Source: an uncultured Bacteroidota bacterium (GTDB taxonomy: Bacteria > Bacteroidota > Bacteroidia > Chitinophagales > Chitinophagaceae). Taken from it: DNA of 64,000 nt. Where the stretch lies: assembly GCA_903958045.1 (NCBI GenBank), contig CAJBRT010000190.1, positions 29,718-93,717 of the forward strand. The letters run 5' to 3'. Within the stretch, counting starts at the first letter, position 1; every line of letters begins with the position of its first letter. The position numbers and the translations under genes are program-made. The notes below the pieces were generated by a model that saw only the letters and a list, made by a program, of their open reading frames with translations, was not told where the DNA came from and made no database searches. Below, piece by piece: positions 53,079 through 62,883 of the stretch.

Positions 53079-54668
53079 TTATCTGTTCATGCTCGCTAAA
53101 AACTCTTCGTTGTCTTTGGTACCACGCATGCGTTTTAATAGTTCGTTCATGGCTTCATCGGTATTCATATCGTTGATGAACAAACGTAAAATATTCATGC
53201 GGCCTAGCACTTCTTTATCAAGTAATAAATCATCTCTACGTGTAGAAGAACCCACTAAATCAATAGCAGGGAAGATACGCTTGTTGGCTAGTTTGCGATC
53301 AAGCTGTAATTCCATATTACCCGTACCTTTAAATTCTTCAAAGATTACTTCGTCCATTTTAGAACCGGTTTCAATTAACGCAGTTGCTAAAATAGTTAAG
53401 GAACCACCGTGCTCAATTTTACGCGCGGCACCAAAAAATTGTTTTGGTTTTAGAAGGGCATTCGCTTCCACACCACCACTTAAAACTTTACCACTACTTG
53501 GCGCTACGGTATTATGCGCACGTGCTAAACGTGTAATAGAATCTAATAAGATAACAACGTCATGACCGCACTCTACAAGTCGTTTTGCTTTTTGTAGTGC
53601 GATACTAGAAACCTTCACGTGTTTTTCTGCGGGCTCATCAAAAGTAGAAGCAATCACTTCTGCTCTTACGCTGCGCTCCATATCGGTTACTTCCTCTGGT
53701 CTTTCATCAATTAAAACCACCATCAAATAAACCTCTGGATGGTTTGCTGCGATTGCGTTTGCCACTTCTTTAAGAAGCATGGTTTTACCCACTTTTGGTT
53801 GCGCCACAATCAGTCCACGCTGACCTTTACCTATGGGGGTAAAGAGGTCAATAATACGCGTACTATAATTTGTTGGAGACGTAAACAGGTTTAGTTTTTC
53901 GTTGGGGAATAACGGCGTTAAATAATCAAATGGCACACGGTCACGCACTTCGTCCGGTCTTTTACCATTGATAAAATCAACTTTAATGAGTGCAAAATAT
54001 TTCTCACCTTCTTTAGGAGGGCGAACAGCACCTTGTACGGTATCACCCGTTTTTAATCCAAATAATTTTATTTGTGAAGGAGAAACATACACATCATCTG
54101 GTGATGATAAATAATTGTAATCAGAAGAACGTAAAAAACCATACCCATCAGGCATCATTTCTAAAACGCCTTCGCCTTCAATCATTCCTTCAAACTCAAT
54201 ATTAAATACCGGTTCTTTTTTGTGTGGTCTTGGCGGGTGTTGACTAGGTGTTGTATTTTCTGGTGCCTGTGCTGCCTCTGCGTTTTCTGGTGCTTGAGCC
54301 GCGTCAGCATTTTCTGTTGCTGCTGCTAATACAGGTGCTTCTGTTTTTTCTGGACGCTCAGGTCTTGGATTTGCTTTTTTAATTGGTCTCGCCTTTTGCA
54401 TTGGTGCAGCAGCTGGCACTTCTTCACTCATCACTTCTGCTTCTTCGGTACCATTACTCGTTTTTACGGTAACAGGCTTACGACCTTTTACGGGTGGCTT
54501 TTTCTTACCATCGTCTTTTGCAGACGCTTCACTTACCGCTTGGCTGTCTAGTATTTTATAGATGAGCGCTTGCTTGTCTAATTTTTTAAAACCTGTAATT
54601 TTTAAACCTTGTGCGATGTCTTGTAACACTGGTAACAAAAGATCGTTTAATTGTAAGATGTCGTACAT
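53079..54668 (-). CDS. rho: Transcription termination factor Rho, with N-terminal insertion
   Basis: A 529-residue Rho, about 110 longer than E. coli Rho (419). The N-terminal helical domain (1-45) is followed by a low-complexity insertion (about 46-150, Lys/Pro/Ala/Glu-rich, with ENADAAQAP and ENAEAAQAP at 119-136). Next come the RNA-binding cold-shock-like domain (about 155-235; [15 protein letters not shown]) and the hexameric helicase core (Walker A QPKVGKT near 290-296, [54 protein letters not shown]). Insertions of this type occur in Bacteroidota Rho proteins and may bind RNA or phase separate. Confidence 0.96.
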   Translation of the reverse strand: MYDILQLNDLLLPVLQDIAQGLKITGFKKLDKQALIYKILDSQAVSEASAKDDGKKKPPVKGRKPVTVKTSNGTEEAEVMSEEVPAAAPMQKARPIKKANPRPERPEKTEAPVLAAATENADAAQAPENAEAAQAPENTTPSQHPPRPHKKEPVFNIEFEGMIEGEGVLEMMPDGYGFLRSSDYNYLSSPDDVYVSPSQIKLFGLKTGDTVQGAVRPPKEGEKYFALIKVDFINGKRPDEVRDRVPFDYLTPLFPNEKLNLFTSPTNYSTRIIDLFTPIGKGQRGLIVAQPKVGKTMLLKEVANAIAANHPEVYLMVVLIDERPEEVTDMERSVRAEVIASTFDEPAEKHVKVSSIALQKAKRLVECGHDVVILLDSITRLARAHNTVAPSSGKVLSGGVEANALLKPKQFFGAARKIEHGGSLTILATALIETGSKMDEVIFEEFKGTGNMELQLDRKLANKRIFPAIDLVGSSTRRDDLLLDKEVLGRMNILRLFINDMNTDEAMNELLKRMRGTKDNEEFLASMNR

Positions 54669-54866
54669 AAATAATTTGAAAATGAAATACTCTAGAATTG
54701 AGTTTTGGAATAACTAAGAAAGGGTGATTTTTAAAATAATGGAAAGAAGATAACCTGATTTAAGCAACTGATGGCTCTTTTGGCTTTGTTTCCATTGCAA
54801 TGTTAACACAAAAATCTCTAACACCCATAAAAATTGGCGTAAAAGTCATTTTTTAGCAGTACGGAA

Positions 54867-55310
54867 CTATTCGTAAATTCTTAATAATGAACCCGATAAG
54901 GCTGTTTTGAAGGATTTAAGTGGTGCAGTAGCCGGTCCGTTTAAAACGGTACCAGCGGTATTAAAATTGGATCCGTGACCCGGGCAATAAAAGCGGTTGT
55001 TGTTGCCCTGGAACTCTAAGGTAACCGATTGGTGCGTGCACAAAGAACTCACCGCAATGAGCATGCCCGAAGTGGTTTTGGCAATAATCACATTATTTGC
55101 GGTATCTACATAAAAACCACCATTATTTTGGAGCACATTAAATGGAGAATTAGAAATGTTGATGGTAAAATCCACCGGTTTAGTGGGGTTGCTTGGATTG
55201 GGCGAACTTCCGCCACCTCCATCAGATTTTGTGCAAGACCCAAAACATCCCATTACAAGTAGCGCTGCGCCACTCATGCCCACTTGTTCGATAAAGTCTT
55301 TTCTTTCCAT
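54867..55310 (-). CDS. Secreted Rieske [2Fe-2S] protein
   Basis: From the ATG at 55310 the protein has 147 residues with an N-terminal hydrophobic export signal (about 8-24; MSGAALLVMGCFGSC suggests a lipoprotein, though the Tat-like ERKDF start is also possible). A Gly/Pro-rich spacer follows, then a Rieske domain with C91-T-H93 (SLCTHQSV) and C109-P-G-H112 (YCPGHGSNFN), which ligate the cluster. It resembles solo Rieske proteins exported to the periplasm. Its electron partner is not visible. The longer frame from 55334 adds MNTRNNHT. Confidence 0.84.
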   Translation of the reverse strand: MERKDFIEQVGMSGAALLVMGCFGSCTKSDGGGGSSPNPSNPTKPVDFTINISNSPFNVLQNNGGFYVDTANNVIIAKTTSGMLIAVSSLCTHQSVTLEFQGNNNRFYCPGHGSNFNTAGTVLNGPATAPLKSFKTALSGSLLRIYE

Positions 55311-55358
55311 GGTGTGATTGTTTCGTGTATTCAATTTAACAAACTTTGGGATAGAATG

Positions 55359-55388
55359 TTTGCTTGTTCTTTAAACAAATTATCTTTG
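55359..55388 (+). promoter_or_regulatory. Promoter of asnS
   Basis: A -33 element TTTG (55359-55362), 18 nt spacer, and -7 element TATCTTTG (55381-55388), 8 nt before the ATG at 55397. This is a full match to the Bacteroidota housekeeping promoter. Confidence 0.75.
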
Positions 55389-55396
55389 CAGCCACT

Positions 55397-56848
55397 ATGT
55401 TTAATAAAAGAACAAAAATTAAGGCCCTTTTAACAGGCAGCCTTACTGGACAAAAAGTAACCGCCATGGGTTGGGTGCGCAGCTTTCGTAACAACCAGTT
55501 TATTGCCCTAAATGACGGTAGTACCAACCATAATATACAGGTAGTTGCCGAACTAGGTTTACTAGACGACGCTACTTTAAAGCGCATAACCACGGGTGCT
55601 TCCTTAAAAGTAGAAGGAACGCTGATTGAATCCTTGGGCAAGGGACAGTCGGTAGAAATAAAAGCAATTAGCGTAGAAATACTAGGTGATAGTGACGCGG
55701 AACAATATCCATTGCAACCTAAAAAACACAGCCTCGAGTTTTTAAGAGAGATTGCACACCTTCGTTTTAGAACCAACACATTCAGTGCTGTTTTTAGAAT
55801 CAGACACGCACTCGCATTTGCAGTGCATCAATTTTTCAATGAAAAAGGTTTTGTGTATTTGCACACACCTATCATTACAGCAAGTGATGCAGAAGGTGCG
55901 GGTGAAATGTTTAGAGTTACCACGCTACCAATGGATGGCTCGGCACCAAAAACAGAAAATGGCGATATCGATTTTACCCAAGACTTTTTTGGCAAAAGCA
56001 CTAACCTAACCGTGAGTGGTCAACTCGAAGGAGAGCTAGGCGCCATGGCGTTTTCAGAGATTTATACTTTTGGCCCAACCTTTAGAGCCGAAAATTCTAA
56101 TACCACAAGACACCTCGCCGAGTTTTGGATGATTGAACCCGAGATGGCTTTTTGTGATATTGAAGACAATCAAAATTTAGCCGAAGAATTTATTCAGTAT
56201 CTGATAAAATACGCAATGGAAAATTGCGCCGATGATTTGGCGTTTTTAGATCAACGTTTAGCAGAAGAAGAAAAACAAAAACCAACGAACGAAAGACAAG
56301 AGTTTGGTTTAATTGAAAAATTAAAATTTGTAACGGATAGTAAATTTGAGCGCATCACTTACACCGAAGCGATTGCAATTTTATTAGACTCACCGGCGTA
56401 CAAGAAAAAGAAATTTAAATACGACGTAAGTTGGGGTATTGATATGCAAAGTGAGCACGAGCGTTACCTCGTGGAAAAACATTTTAAAAAGCCCGTAATT
56501 GTTACTGGATATCCAGCTGCTATTAAAGCGTTTTATATGCGCCTCAATGATGGTTGTGAGCCAGGCAAACAAACCGTTGCAGCCATGGATATTTTAGCGC
56601 CAGGTATTGGCGAAATTGTGGGTGGTTCACAAAGAGAAGAGCGCCTCGATAAATTAGTAGCGCGCATGGAAGAGATGCATATTCCTACACATGAAATGAG
56701 TTGGTATTTAGATACGCGCCGTTTTGGTACTGTTCCACACGCGGGTTTTGGTTTAGGATTTGAACGAATGGTGCAATTTGTTACCGGCATGGGTAATATC
56801 AGAGACGTGATCGCTTTTGCAAGAACGCCGAAGAATTGCGAATTTTAA
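55397..56848 (+). CDS. asnS: Asparaginyl-tRNA synthetase
   Basis: From the ATG at 55397 the enzyme has 483 residues. An N-terminal OB-fold anticodon-binding domain (about 1-120; [19 protein letters not shown]) is followed by the class II catalytic domain: motif 1 region [26 protein letters not shown]-like block, motif 2 [22 protein letters not shown], and motif 3 [15 protein letters not shown]. The 55364 start is excluded because it lies upstream of the TATCTTTG box. It charges tRNA-Asn such as the one at 1422-1495. Confidence 0.97.
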   Translation: MFNKRTKIKALLTGSLTGQKVTAMGWVRSFRNNQFIALNDGSTNHNIQVVAELGLLDDATLKRITTGASLKVEGTLIESLGKGQSVEIKAISVEILGDSDAEQYPLQPKKHSLEFLREIAHLRFRTNTFSAVFRIRHALAFAVHQFFNEKGFVYLHTPIITASDAEGAGEMFRVTTLPMDGSAPKTENGDIDFTQDFFGKSTNLTVSGQLEGELGAMAFSEIYTFGPTFRAENSNTTRHLAEFWMIEPEMAFCDIEDNQNLAEEFIQYLIKYAMENCADDLAFLDQRLAEEEKQKPTNERQEFGLIEKLKFVTDSKFERITYTEAIAILLDSPAYKKKKFKYDVSWGIDMQSEHERYLVEKHFKKPVIVTGYPAAIKAFYMRLNDGCEPGKQTVAAMDILAPGIGEIVGGSQREERLDKLVARMEEMHIPTHEMSWYLDTRRFGTVPHAGFGLGFERMVQFVTGMGNIRDVIAFARTPKNCEF

Positions 56849-56888
56849 AAAATATGGATTGAACTGTGGATTATATGTGAAATCCCCC

Positions 56889-56896
56889 TATTTTTG
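56889..56896 (+). promoter_or_regulatory. -7 promoter element (TATTTTTG) of tRNA-Phe
   Basis: An exact TAnnTTTG match, 17 nt upstream of the tRNA-Phe 5' end. Confidence 0.6.
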
Positions 56897-56913
56897 CTGC
56901 CCCGAATGGGAAT

Positions 56914-56986
56914 GGTGCGGTAGCTCAGTCGGTAGAGCAAAGGACTGAAAATCCTTGTGTCGCCGGTTCGATCCCGGCCCACACCA
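56914..56986 (+). tRNA. tRNA-Phe (anticodon GAA)
   Basis: A 73-nt tRNA: acceptor GGTGCGG pairs with CCACACC apart from a C-A mismatch at pair 5-68, D arm GCTCAGTCGGTAGAGC, anticodon stem AAGGA/TCCTT around CTGAAAA with anticodon GAA, T arm GCCGG-TTCGATC-CCGGC, discriminator A. The sequence reads ACA after that, so CCA is not encoded in full. A terminator follows directly. Confidence 0.96.
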
Positions 56987-56987
56987 C

Positions 56988-57018
56988 AAAGCCTCAGTTT
57001 TAATTACTGGGGCTTTTT
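56988..57018 (+). terminator. Rho-independent terminator of tRNA-Phe
   Basis: GCCTCAG (56991-56997) and CTGGGGC (57007-57013) form a 7-bp stem (one T-G) with a 9-nt loop, followed by five T residues. Confidence 0.85.
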
Positions 57019-57051
57019 AATGCCCGGTTGTTTCCAAAATCACAATTTTCT

Positions 57052-57846
57052 TTACCGAATTGTAATTGTTTTACGCTGCACCGAATGGGCTGAAAAAATC
57101 CCAAGCGCGCCACCTTCTATATTGGACGGTGGATTAGACGGCGCTGTGCCACCACCGGGTCCTGCGCCAGATTGAAGGTTTAAACTATAATAATACGTAT
57201 AGCTAGTGTTTGAAATGCATTGCATTTCTACAAAAACATTGTCACGTGGTTTGATTTTTAAATTATCGTCACCACCGCGTAATGGTCGTTGATTTACTTT
57301 TCCATTATTAAGGTTGTCATTGAACACATGAAAAGTAGGATCGATGGTGTCGTTGATTTTTTGAATAAATCGGTAACTGTTACCTAGTGTTACAGGATCA
57401 GCATATACTGGAATAACACTGTATCTAATTTCGCCATTAAAAGGGAAAGTATTAATACGCAAACTATCAAAATTAACTTTTAGTGGCATGGTAGCAGAAG
57501 CGGTATATTTTTTTTGATCTACCTCTACTTCAAGGTTGTAGGTGCCGCCTTCCATACCTTTTATTTTTTGTGTTTTATAAAGGCCGTTACTTACAAGTTG
57601 TAAACTGTCTTTAACACCGGCTTGATCCGTAATGATGACGCGGGCATTATTTACACCATTTATACGAGTTGGATTGTTAATGGTCGTAGATAAAGAGAGC
57701 TGCACAAAATAAGGCCCAGCCTGATCTGTAATGCTACCATCAATAACGAGCACGGGTTTGTTATCATCTAGTACTAAGGTAATTTCTTTGTCACAACCAA
57801 TAAATATTATAGTAAAAAACACTACAATAAATAATATTTTTTTCAT
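57052..57846 (-). CDS. DUF4249 family lipoprotein
   Basis: A 264-residue protein with a lipoprotein signal (MKKILFIVVFFTIIFIGC, Cys18). The mature part begins with a beta-rich DUF4249 domain (LVIDGSITDQAGPYFVQLSLS, NNARVIITDQAG, GGTYNLEVEVDQKKYTASA). DUF4249 proteins occur with TonB-dependent receptors in Bacteroidota and are thought to act as their surface or periplasmic partners. The cognate receptor gene ends 2 nt upstream of this start. Residue 200 onward is Gly/Pro-rich and weakly conserved. Confidence 0.87.
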   Translation of the reverse strand: MKKILFIVVFFTIIFIGCDKEITLVLDDNKPVLVIDGSITDQAGPYFVQLSLSTTINNPTRINGVNNARVIITDQAGVKDSLQLVSNGLYKTQKIKGMEGGTYNLEVEVDQKKYTASATMPLKVNFDSLRINTFPFNGEIRYSVIPVYADPVTLGNSYRFIQKINDTIDPTFHVFNDNLNNGKVNQRPLRGGDDNLKIKPRDNVFVEMQCISNTSYTYYYSLNLQSGAGPGGGTAPSNPPSNIEGGALGIFSAHSVQRKTITIR

Positions 57847-57848
57847 GC

Positions 57849-60161
57849 CTAAAATTTAAATTGATAGGTTACACTTGGCACCCATTTAAAAAGCGCGGTT
57901 CTGATAATTTGTGTTCTAGTAGGATCATTGGGATCGTCTTTAAAACTAATGCGGTACGCATTTTCTCTACCATAAACATTGTACAAACTAAAATTCCAAG
58001 AGCCGTGCATTCTTTTGGTTTTGTTTTTTTCATAGGTAGCACTAAAATCTAGACGGTGGTAGGCCGGCATACGATTTGCGTTTCTAGCCGCGTATTGATA
58101 GAGGGTTTGACCCTGTACATTATATTTTCCGGTAGGATATGTTACCGCATCGCCGGTATTGTACACAAACACACCAGATATAGACCAGCGCGCGTTAAGA
58201 TCATAAATCCCTACTACCGATATATCATGTGTTCGATCCTGACGGGCATTGTACCAATTGTTCTCATTGATCCCTTCAATTTTTCTTTCTGTTTTAGAAA
58301 GCGTATAACCAATCCACCCAGTTAAGCGACCTTCTTTTTTCTTTAACAACAATTCAAGACCATAGGCTCTTCCAATACCATACAATAAAACACTTTCAAC
58401 ATCCGAAACCGTATTGATTTCGGCACCATCTTTATAGTCTATTTGATTTTGTAAGTGTTTGTAGTAGGCCTCTGTGGTAAATTCAAAATTGCTTTTAAAT
58501 ACTTTTGTTACATAGCCCACACTAATTTGATCTGCAATTTCTGGTTTAATATTATAAGAGTTGCCAATCCACTGATCGGAAGGGCTTGACGCCACCGAGT
58601 TACTTAATAAGTGTAAGTGTTGCACATTTCTGGCGTAGCCCGCTTTTATACTTTTTTCATCATCGATACGGAAGTTGGTGGTAATGCGGGGCTCTAGATT
58701 TGCATATGTTTTTCCAAAACTAGAAGGCGCAAGTTTTATAGACGAACTCACTACTCCATTTTGATAAATATTATACACATCACCGCCCATTAAAGTATAC
58801 ATCGATAAGCGCATACCATAATCAATGGTAAGTTGATTGGTGGCTTTATAATTGTTGGTGAGGTAAACTGCGTTTTCGAGACCATTTCTGCCTGTTTTAG
58901 CTACACTATTAATAACGGTACCTGTAAATGTACTAGGCCTAATGTTATGTAGTATAGTATTAAAACCAAAGCGGAGTGTGTTTTGGGTGTTGGTATATAA
59001 AGTATAATCTTGTTTAAGGTTAACGTCCTTAATTTCTGAATTGATATTAAAATTGGTTTCGCCATTTTTTAATTTCACATTGTAATTGTAGTCGCTGTAA
59101 ATGAAAGAAGTATTTAAAAAGAGTTTATTGCTAATAATTTTGTTCCATCTGATGGTGCCGGTTTTATTGCCCCAGTCAATACCAAAGTCTTGCCCTAGGC
59201 CCAACTCATCTCTTCCAAAATAACCCGATACGTAAATTTTATTTTTTGCGTTGATTTGATAATTTGCTTTTGCATTTAAATCATAGAAATATAAAATGTT
59301 GTCTTTAAATTTTTCGGTCGCTTTTAAAAACACATCGGCATAGGTTCTTCTACCAGAAAGTATAAAAGAAGATTTATTTTTTTGAAGGGGCCCTTCAATA
59401 CTCACTTTACTACTAATAAGTCCAATACCACCATTCACCGTATAGTCTTGGTTATTGCCTTCTTTCATTTTAACATCGAGTACCGATGAAAGCCTACCGC
59501 CGTATTGACTGGGGCTATTGCCTTTGATAATAGTCGCATCTTTAATGGCGTCACTATTAAAAGTGCTAAAAAATCCAAGTAGGTGCGTGGCATTGTAAAC
59601 GGGCGCTTCGTCTAGTAAAATTAAATTTTGATCAGCACCACCACCACGTACAAAAAAACCGCTGTTGCCTTCGCCCGCCGATTTTACACCCGGTAACAAT
59701 TGAATGGTTTTTAAAAGATCCTTTTCTCCAAAAATAACAGGCACTTTACTGATAGCCGCCATATTAATGGTTTCGGTACCCATTTGTGCCTTGGTTAAAT
59801 TGTCGTTTTTTCGAGACGACTCCACCACCACTTCTTTTAGTACATTTTTTGTTTGTAAAGAAAAGTTGATGGTTATACTGCTGTCGAGTTTTATTTTTTG
59901 AACCAGTGTCTCATACCCCACTTGCGATACCATAACGGAGTAATTGCCCTTTGGTAGTGACAGTGAATAAAACCCGTACTCATTGGAGATAATACCAGCA
60001 TTTGGTAATTCCTGGATACGAACCACGGCCTTAATTAAGGATTCGCCCGTTTGTTTGTCGCGTACACTTCCGCTAAGTACAAGGGTTGATTGTGCGCTTA
60101 CCGAAGAGATCAATGAAAAAACCCCAATAATCAGGTTGAAAAAGCCTATTTTTTTTGCCAT
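57849..60161 (-). CDS. TonB-dependent outer-membrane receptor with carboxypeptidase-like regulatory domain
   Basis: A 770-residue receptor: signal peptide ending SVSAQS, a CarboxypepD_reg-like domain (about 28-105; LSGSVRDKQTGESLIKAVVRI), a plug domain (about 120-230; SKVPVIFGEKDLLKTIQLLPGVKS, FFVRGGGADQNLILLDEAPVYNATHLLGF) and a C-terminal barrel ending in aromatic WVPSVTYQFKF. The plug resembles receptors of the FecA/CirA class rather than SusC, and no SusD is present. With the DUF4249 lipoprotein it forms a two-gene uptake unit. The ligand is unknown. Confidence 0.9.
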   Translation of the reverse strand: MAKKIGFFNLIIGVFSLISSVSAQSTLVLSGSVRDKQTGESLIKAVVRIQELPNAGIISNEYGFYSLSLPKGNYSVMVSQVGYETLVQKIKLDSSITINFSLQTKNVLKEVVVESSRKNDNLTKAQMGTETINMAAISKVPVIFGEKDLLKTIQLLPGVKSAGEGNSGFFVRGGGADQNLILLDEAPVYNATHLLGFFSTFNSDAIKDATIIKGNSPSQYGGRLSSVLDVKMKEGNNQDYTVNGGIGLISSKVSIEGPLQKNKSSFILSGRRTYADVFLKATEKFKDNILYFYDLNAKANYQINAKNKIYVSGYFGRDELGLGQDFGIDWGNKTGTIRWNKIISNKLFLNTSFIYSDYNYNVKLKNGETNFNINSEIKDVNLKQDYTLYTNTQNTLRFGFNTILHNIRPSTFTGTVINSVAKTGRNGLENAVYLTNNYKATNQLTIDYGMRLSMYTLMGGDVYNIYQNGVVSSSIKLAPSSFGKTYANLEPRITTNFRIDDEKSIKAGYARNVQHLHLLSNSVASSPSDQWIGNSYNIKPEIADQISVGYVTKVFKSNFEFTTEAYYKHLQNQIDYKDGAEINTVSDVESVLLYGIGRAYGLELLLKKKEGRLTGWIGYTLSKTERKIEGINENNWYNARQDRTHDISVVGIYDLNARWSISGVFVYNTGDAVTYPTGKYNVQGQTLYQYAARNANRMPAYHRLDFSATYEKNKTKRMHGSWNFSLYNVYGRENAYRISFKDDPNDPTRTQIIRTALFKWVPSVTYQFKF

Positions 60162-60207
60162 ATACGATTGTTAAACAATAGAATCTCTAATTGGTTGAAT
60201 AGTACAA

Positions 60208-60215
60208 CAAATTTA
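60208..60215 (-). promoter_or_regulatory. -7 promoter element (TAAATTTG) of the TonB receptor-DUF4249 unit
   Basis: An exact TAnnTTTG match on the minus strand, 46 nt upstream of the receptor ATG. Confidence 0.5.
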
Positions 60216-60283
60216 AGATTGCTGCAAAACTAACTTCCGCATTACAAAGTATTGTAAAACAAACTGTTAAAAAAGCCAATACA

Positions 60284-60808
60284 CTACCAGCCCTTTAATT
60301 CTCTAAGCGTAGTAACATGGGCTACATGATGTTTGCCATGCCATGTGTAAACGGCAAAGAAATCCCATAAACTTATTTCTACGTTATGGGTGGGATGGAA
60401 AAATTTTCTTTGCCACTGTTCATCTGTAAAACTATGGAGTAGGTCTGTCCATCTCTGGTGCAAGGCATTTAATAAGATGATTGAAACCGGGATGGGCGTA
60501 TCTAATACATCTGATGTAAATGACCAATCGTTTTCACTGTAATCTTTAATGGTTGGTAGATCTTCTGTTATTGCCAATTTAAACACTATAAAAGCATTCA
60601 TATGGCTATCCGCTAAATGGTGAACTAGTTGACGCACTGTCCATCCACCATCTCTATAAGGTGTATCTAGTTGTTCTTTATTTAAATCATTGACTGCTGC
60701 GTCTAGGTTTGTAGGAAATACTTTCATTTCTTGTAACCAACCATTTTTAGTGTCTTGGCTAAAAGGCTTGAATTCAAAATTTCCAATAGGATAACGAGGG
60801 TCTTTCAT
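60284..60808 (-). CDS. DinB/YfiT family metal-dependent hydrolase (BstA-like)
   Basis: A 174-residue four-helix-bundle protein of the DinB/YfiT superfamily. Metal-binding histidines are in LVHHLADSHMNAF and WHGKHHVAHV, and the WTVRQLVHH segment is typical of YfiT. In Firmicutes YfiT/BstA members act as bacillithiol S-transferases or hydrolases, and Bacteroidota also carry bacillithiol genes in some lineages. The thiol cofactor here is unproven. Confidence 0.86.
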   Translation of the reverse strand: MKDPRYPIGNFEFKPFSQDTKNGWLQEMKVFPTNLDAAVNDLNKEQLDTPYRDGGWTVRQLVHHLADSHMNAFIVFKLAITEDLPTIKDYSENDWSFTSDVLDTPIPVSIILLNALHQRWTDLLHSFTDEQWQRKFFHPTHNVEISLWDFFAVYTWHGKHHVAHVTTLRELKGW

Positions 60809-60908
60809 GTTAGAATAGATTTAAATAATCGATGCATTATCAATTGAGATAAAAATATGAATATTTAATTATAAAATATTCATTTAAATATCTTTTGATA
60901 ACGATAAA

Positions 60909-61502
60909 TTATTCTTTCCATTCTATAGGGATGGCAATTTCATTGGTTCTTGCAATCATTTGATAAGGTGCGTTGTACCCTAAAAACGTGTACTCGCCTG
61001 TTACTTTTATATTACGCTTCGAGAGTATTTGTAATATTTTGTTTTTGTACATCGTTATTTTTTCGTCGTTGGCGTAGCCGCCAAATGAAATTATTGCGGC
61101 GTATTGCGGAGCTGACTCATGAATGCGAATGCTCTCGTCATTGGGTTTAGGTAAATTACTTTCATTGTATTTTGTGGGCATTACAAAGCTCATTTCTGCG
61201 CCCTTTTCTGACATATTCATTCGAACAGGAGCTGTCATGGCAATGCTCTCGTTTTCTTTGTTGCCGCCAAATATAAATCGGGCTAGTTTTCCAAAACCGC
61301 TATTAGCCACTGATTTGTAGTTTGTGGCACTCGAATAAACGGTGGCCATGGTTGCGGCGGGATAATATCTTATTTCAAGCTCGTCATCCTTTAATACGGT
61401 CCTATATTTTTGCTTTTCTGTTTTAACTGCATTATTGGTTATAAAAGATTGCAAAATAATATAAATGGCGCCCAGTCCTAAAAAAATGTATAAAGCTTTC
61501 AT
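60909..61502 (-). CDS. SOUL family haem-binding protein
   Basis: A 197-residue protein with an N-terminal signal or anchor (ALYIFLGLGAIYIILQSFI) and a SOUL domain: LEIRYYPAATMATVYS, KLARFIFGGNKENESIAMTAPVRMN, AEMSFVMPTKYNESNLPKPND and VTGEYTFLGYNAPYQMIART. SOUL proteins bind haem or tetrapyrroles. No haem biosynthesis or transport neighbours are present apart from the ChaN-like gene elsewhere in the window. Confidence 0.9.
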   Translation of the reverse strand: MKALYIFLGLGAIYIILQSFITNNAVKTEKQKYRTVLKDDELEIRYYPAATMATVYSSATNYKSVANSGFGKLARFIFGGNKENESIAMTAPVRMNMSEKGAEMSFVMPTKYNESNLPKPNDESIRIHESAPQYAAIISFGGYANDEKITMYKNKILQILSKRNIKVTGEYTFLGYNAPYQMIARTNEIAIPIEWKE

Positions 61503-61634
61503 GTTCTTGTTTAATAGTATAACAATACATACTTGAATAGGTTCAAAAAGGGCAAAATCACATATGTCAATAGGTTATTAACCCATTTAATTTAATACTA
61601 TATTTAGGGCAGATCTTGTGTAACTAGTGTGAAG

Positions 61635-62855
61635 ATGATAAAAAAAATTGTAACCAACTTAACCTTTTGGGTATTATTTGCTATCACATCTGGGATACTC
61701 GTAGGACATTTTTTTCCTGCAACAGGTGTGGCCATGCAACCCTTAGGTAAATATTTTATTGACGTTATTAAACTTTTTATCAATCCTATTATTTTACTGA
61801 CCATTGTAACCGGTATTTGTGGGATGGGGGATTTAAAAAAAGTAGGAAAAGTGGGCGGCAAGGCCCTCTTATATTTCGAAATCATTACCACTATTGCTTT
61901 ATTAATTGGCATTGGCGTTGGCTATTTGTTAGAGCCAGGTGCATCTGTTAATACCAGTATTGTAGCCAAAGGAGATATTTCTAAATACAGTAGTGGTAAT
62001 GTTTCTATTTCATGGGTTCAGTTTTTTAAAGATAATTTGACGATTCAAGTTTTACTTTTTGCAATCATAGCCGGTATAATCATTAGTAAATTAAAATACA
62101 AGGAAGCTATTTTACCTAAGGTGTACTGGATGTCAAAATATGTTTTTAGGGGACTGCACTTGGTTATGAAACTAGCGCCCATTGGGGCTTTTGGCGGTAT
62201 GGCGTACACGATTGGTAAATATGGTGTAGCAACATTACTGCCCTTAGGAAAACTCATGGCATGTGTTTATATCACCATGGCATTGTTTATTTTTCTGATG
62301 CTTGGCGCCGTGCTTCGTTATTATAAAATAAGTATTTGGAAATATTTAGGATTCATTAAAAATGAATTACTCATTGTGTTAGGTACTTCTTCTTCCGAAG
62401 CTGCCATGCCATCACTTATGGAAAAATTAGAACATATGGGTTGCCACAAATCTGTGGTGGGACTTGTGGTTCCTGCTGGCTATTCATTTAATTTAGACGG
62501 CACGTCTATTTATTTATCTATGGCCATTATATTTTTGGCTCAGGTTTTTCATATTCAACTCAGTTTGGAGCAAATCATTACCATCATTGGTATTTTAATG
62601 GTAACTTCTAAGGGTGCTGCTGGCGTAACGGGCAGTGGGTTTATTATTCTGGCTTCTACCTTAACCGCCACAAAAGTAATTCCAATAGAAGGGCTGGCCT
62701 TACTGCTAGGTGTAGACCGCTTTATGTCTGAGGCAAGGGCCATTACTAATTTTATTGGCAACGGCGTTGCTGCTATTTTTATTTCTAATAACGAAAAAAT
62801 GTTTGATCGATCAAGGATGTATAAGGCCTTTGGTATGCATAAAAACGAACATTAG
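61635..62855 (+). CDS. Dicarboxylate/amino acid:cation symporter (DAACS family)
   Basis: A 406-residue inner-membrane transporter with about eight TM helices and two re-entrant loops. Signature segments are GTSSSEAAMPSLMEKLE (HP1, serine-rich), PAGYSFNLDGTSIYLSMAIIFLAQ (TM7 with NLDGT) and GVTGSGFIILASTL and VDRFMSEARAITNFIGNGVA (HP2/TM8). It should import glutamate, aspartate or C4-dicarboxylates with Na+ or H+. I chose the ATG at 61635 over the GTG at 61629. Confidence 0.92.
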   Translation: MIKKIVTNLTFWVLFAITSGILVGHFFPATGVAMQPLGKYFIDVIKLFINPIILLTIVTGICGMGDLKKVGKVGGKALLYFEIITTIALLIGIGVGYLLEPGASVNTSIVAKGDISKYSSGNVSISWVQFFKDNLTIQVLLFAIIAGIIISKLKYKEAILPKVYWMSKYVFRGLHLVMKLAPIGAFGGMAYTIGKYGVATLLPLGKLMACVYITMALFIFLMLGAVLRYYKISIWKYLGFIKNELLIVLGTSSSEAAMPSLMEKLEHMGCHKSVVGLVVPAGYSFNLDGTSIYLSMAIIFLAQVFHIQLSLEQIITIIGILMVTSKGAAGVTGSGFIILASTLTATKVIPIEGLALLLGVDRFMSEARAITNFIGNGVAAIFISNNEKMFDRSRMYKAFGMHKNEH

Positions 62856-62883
62856 TGCCTACTATTTGTTACTTTACATACCT

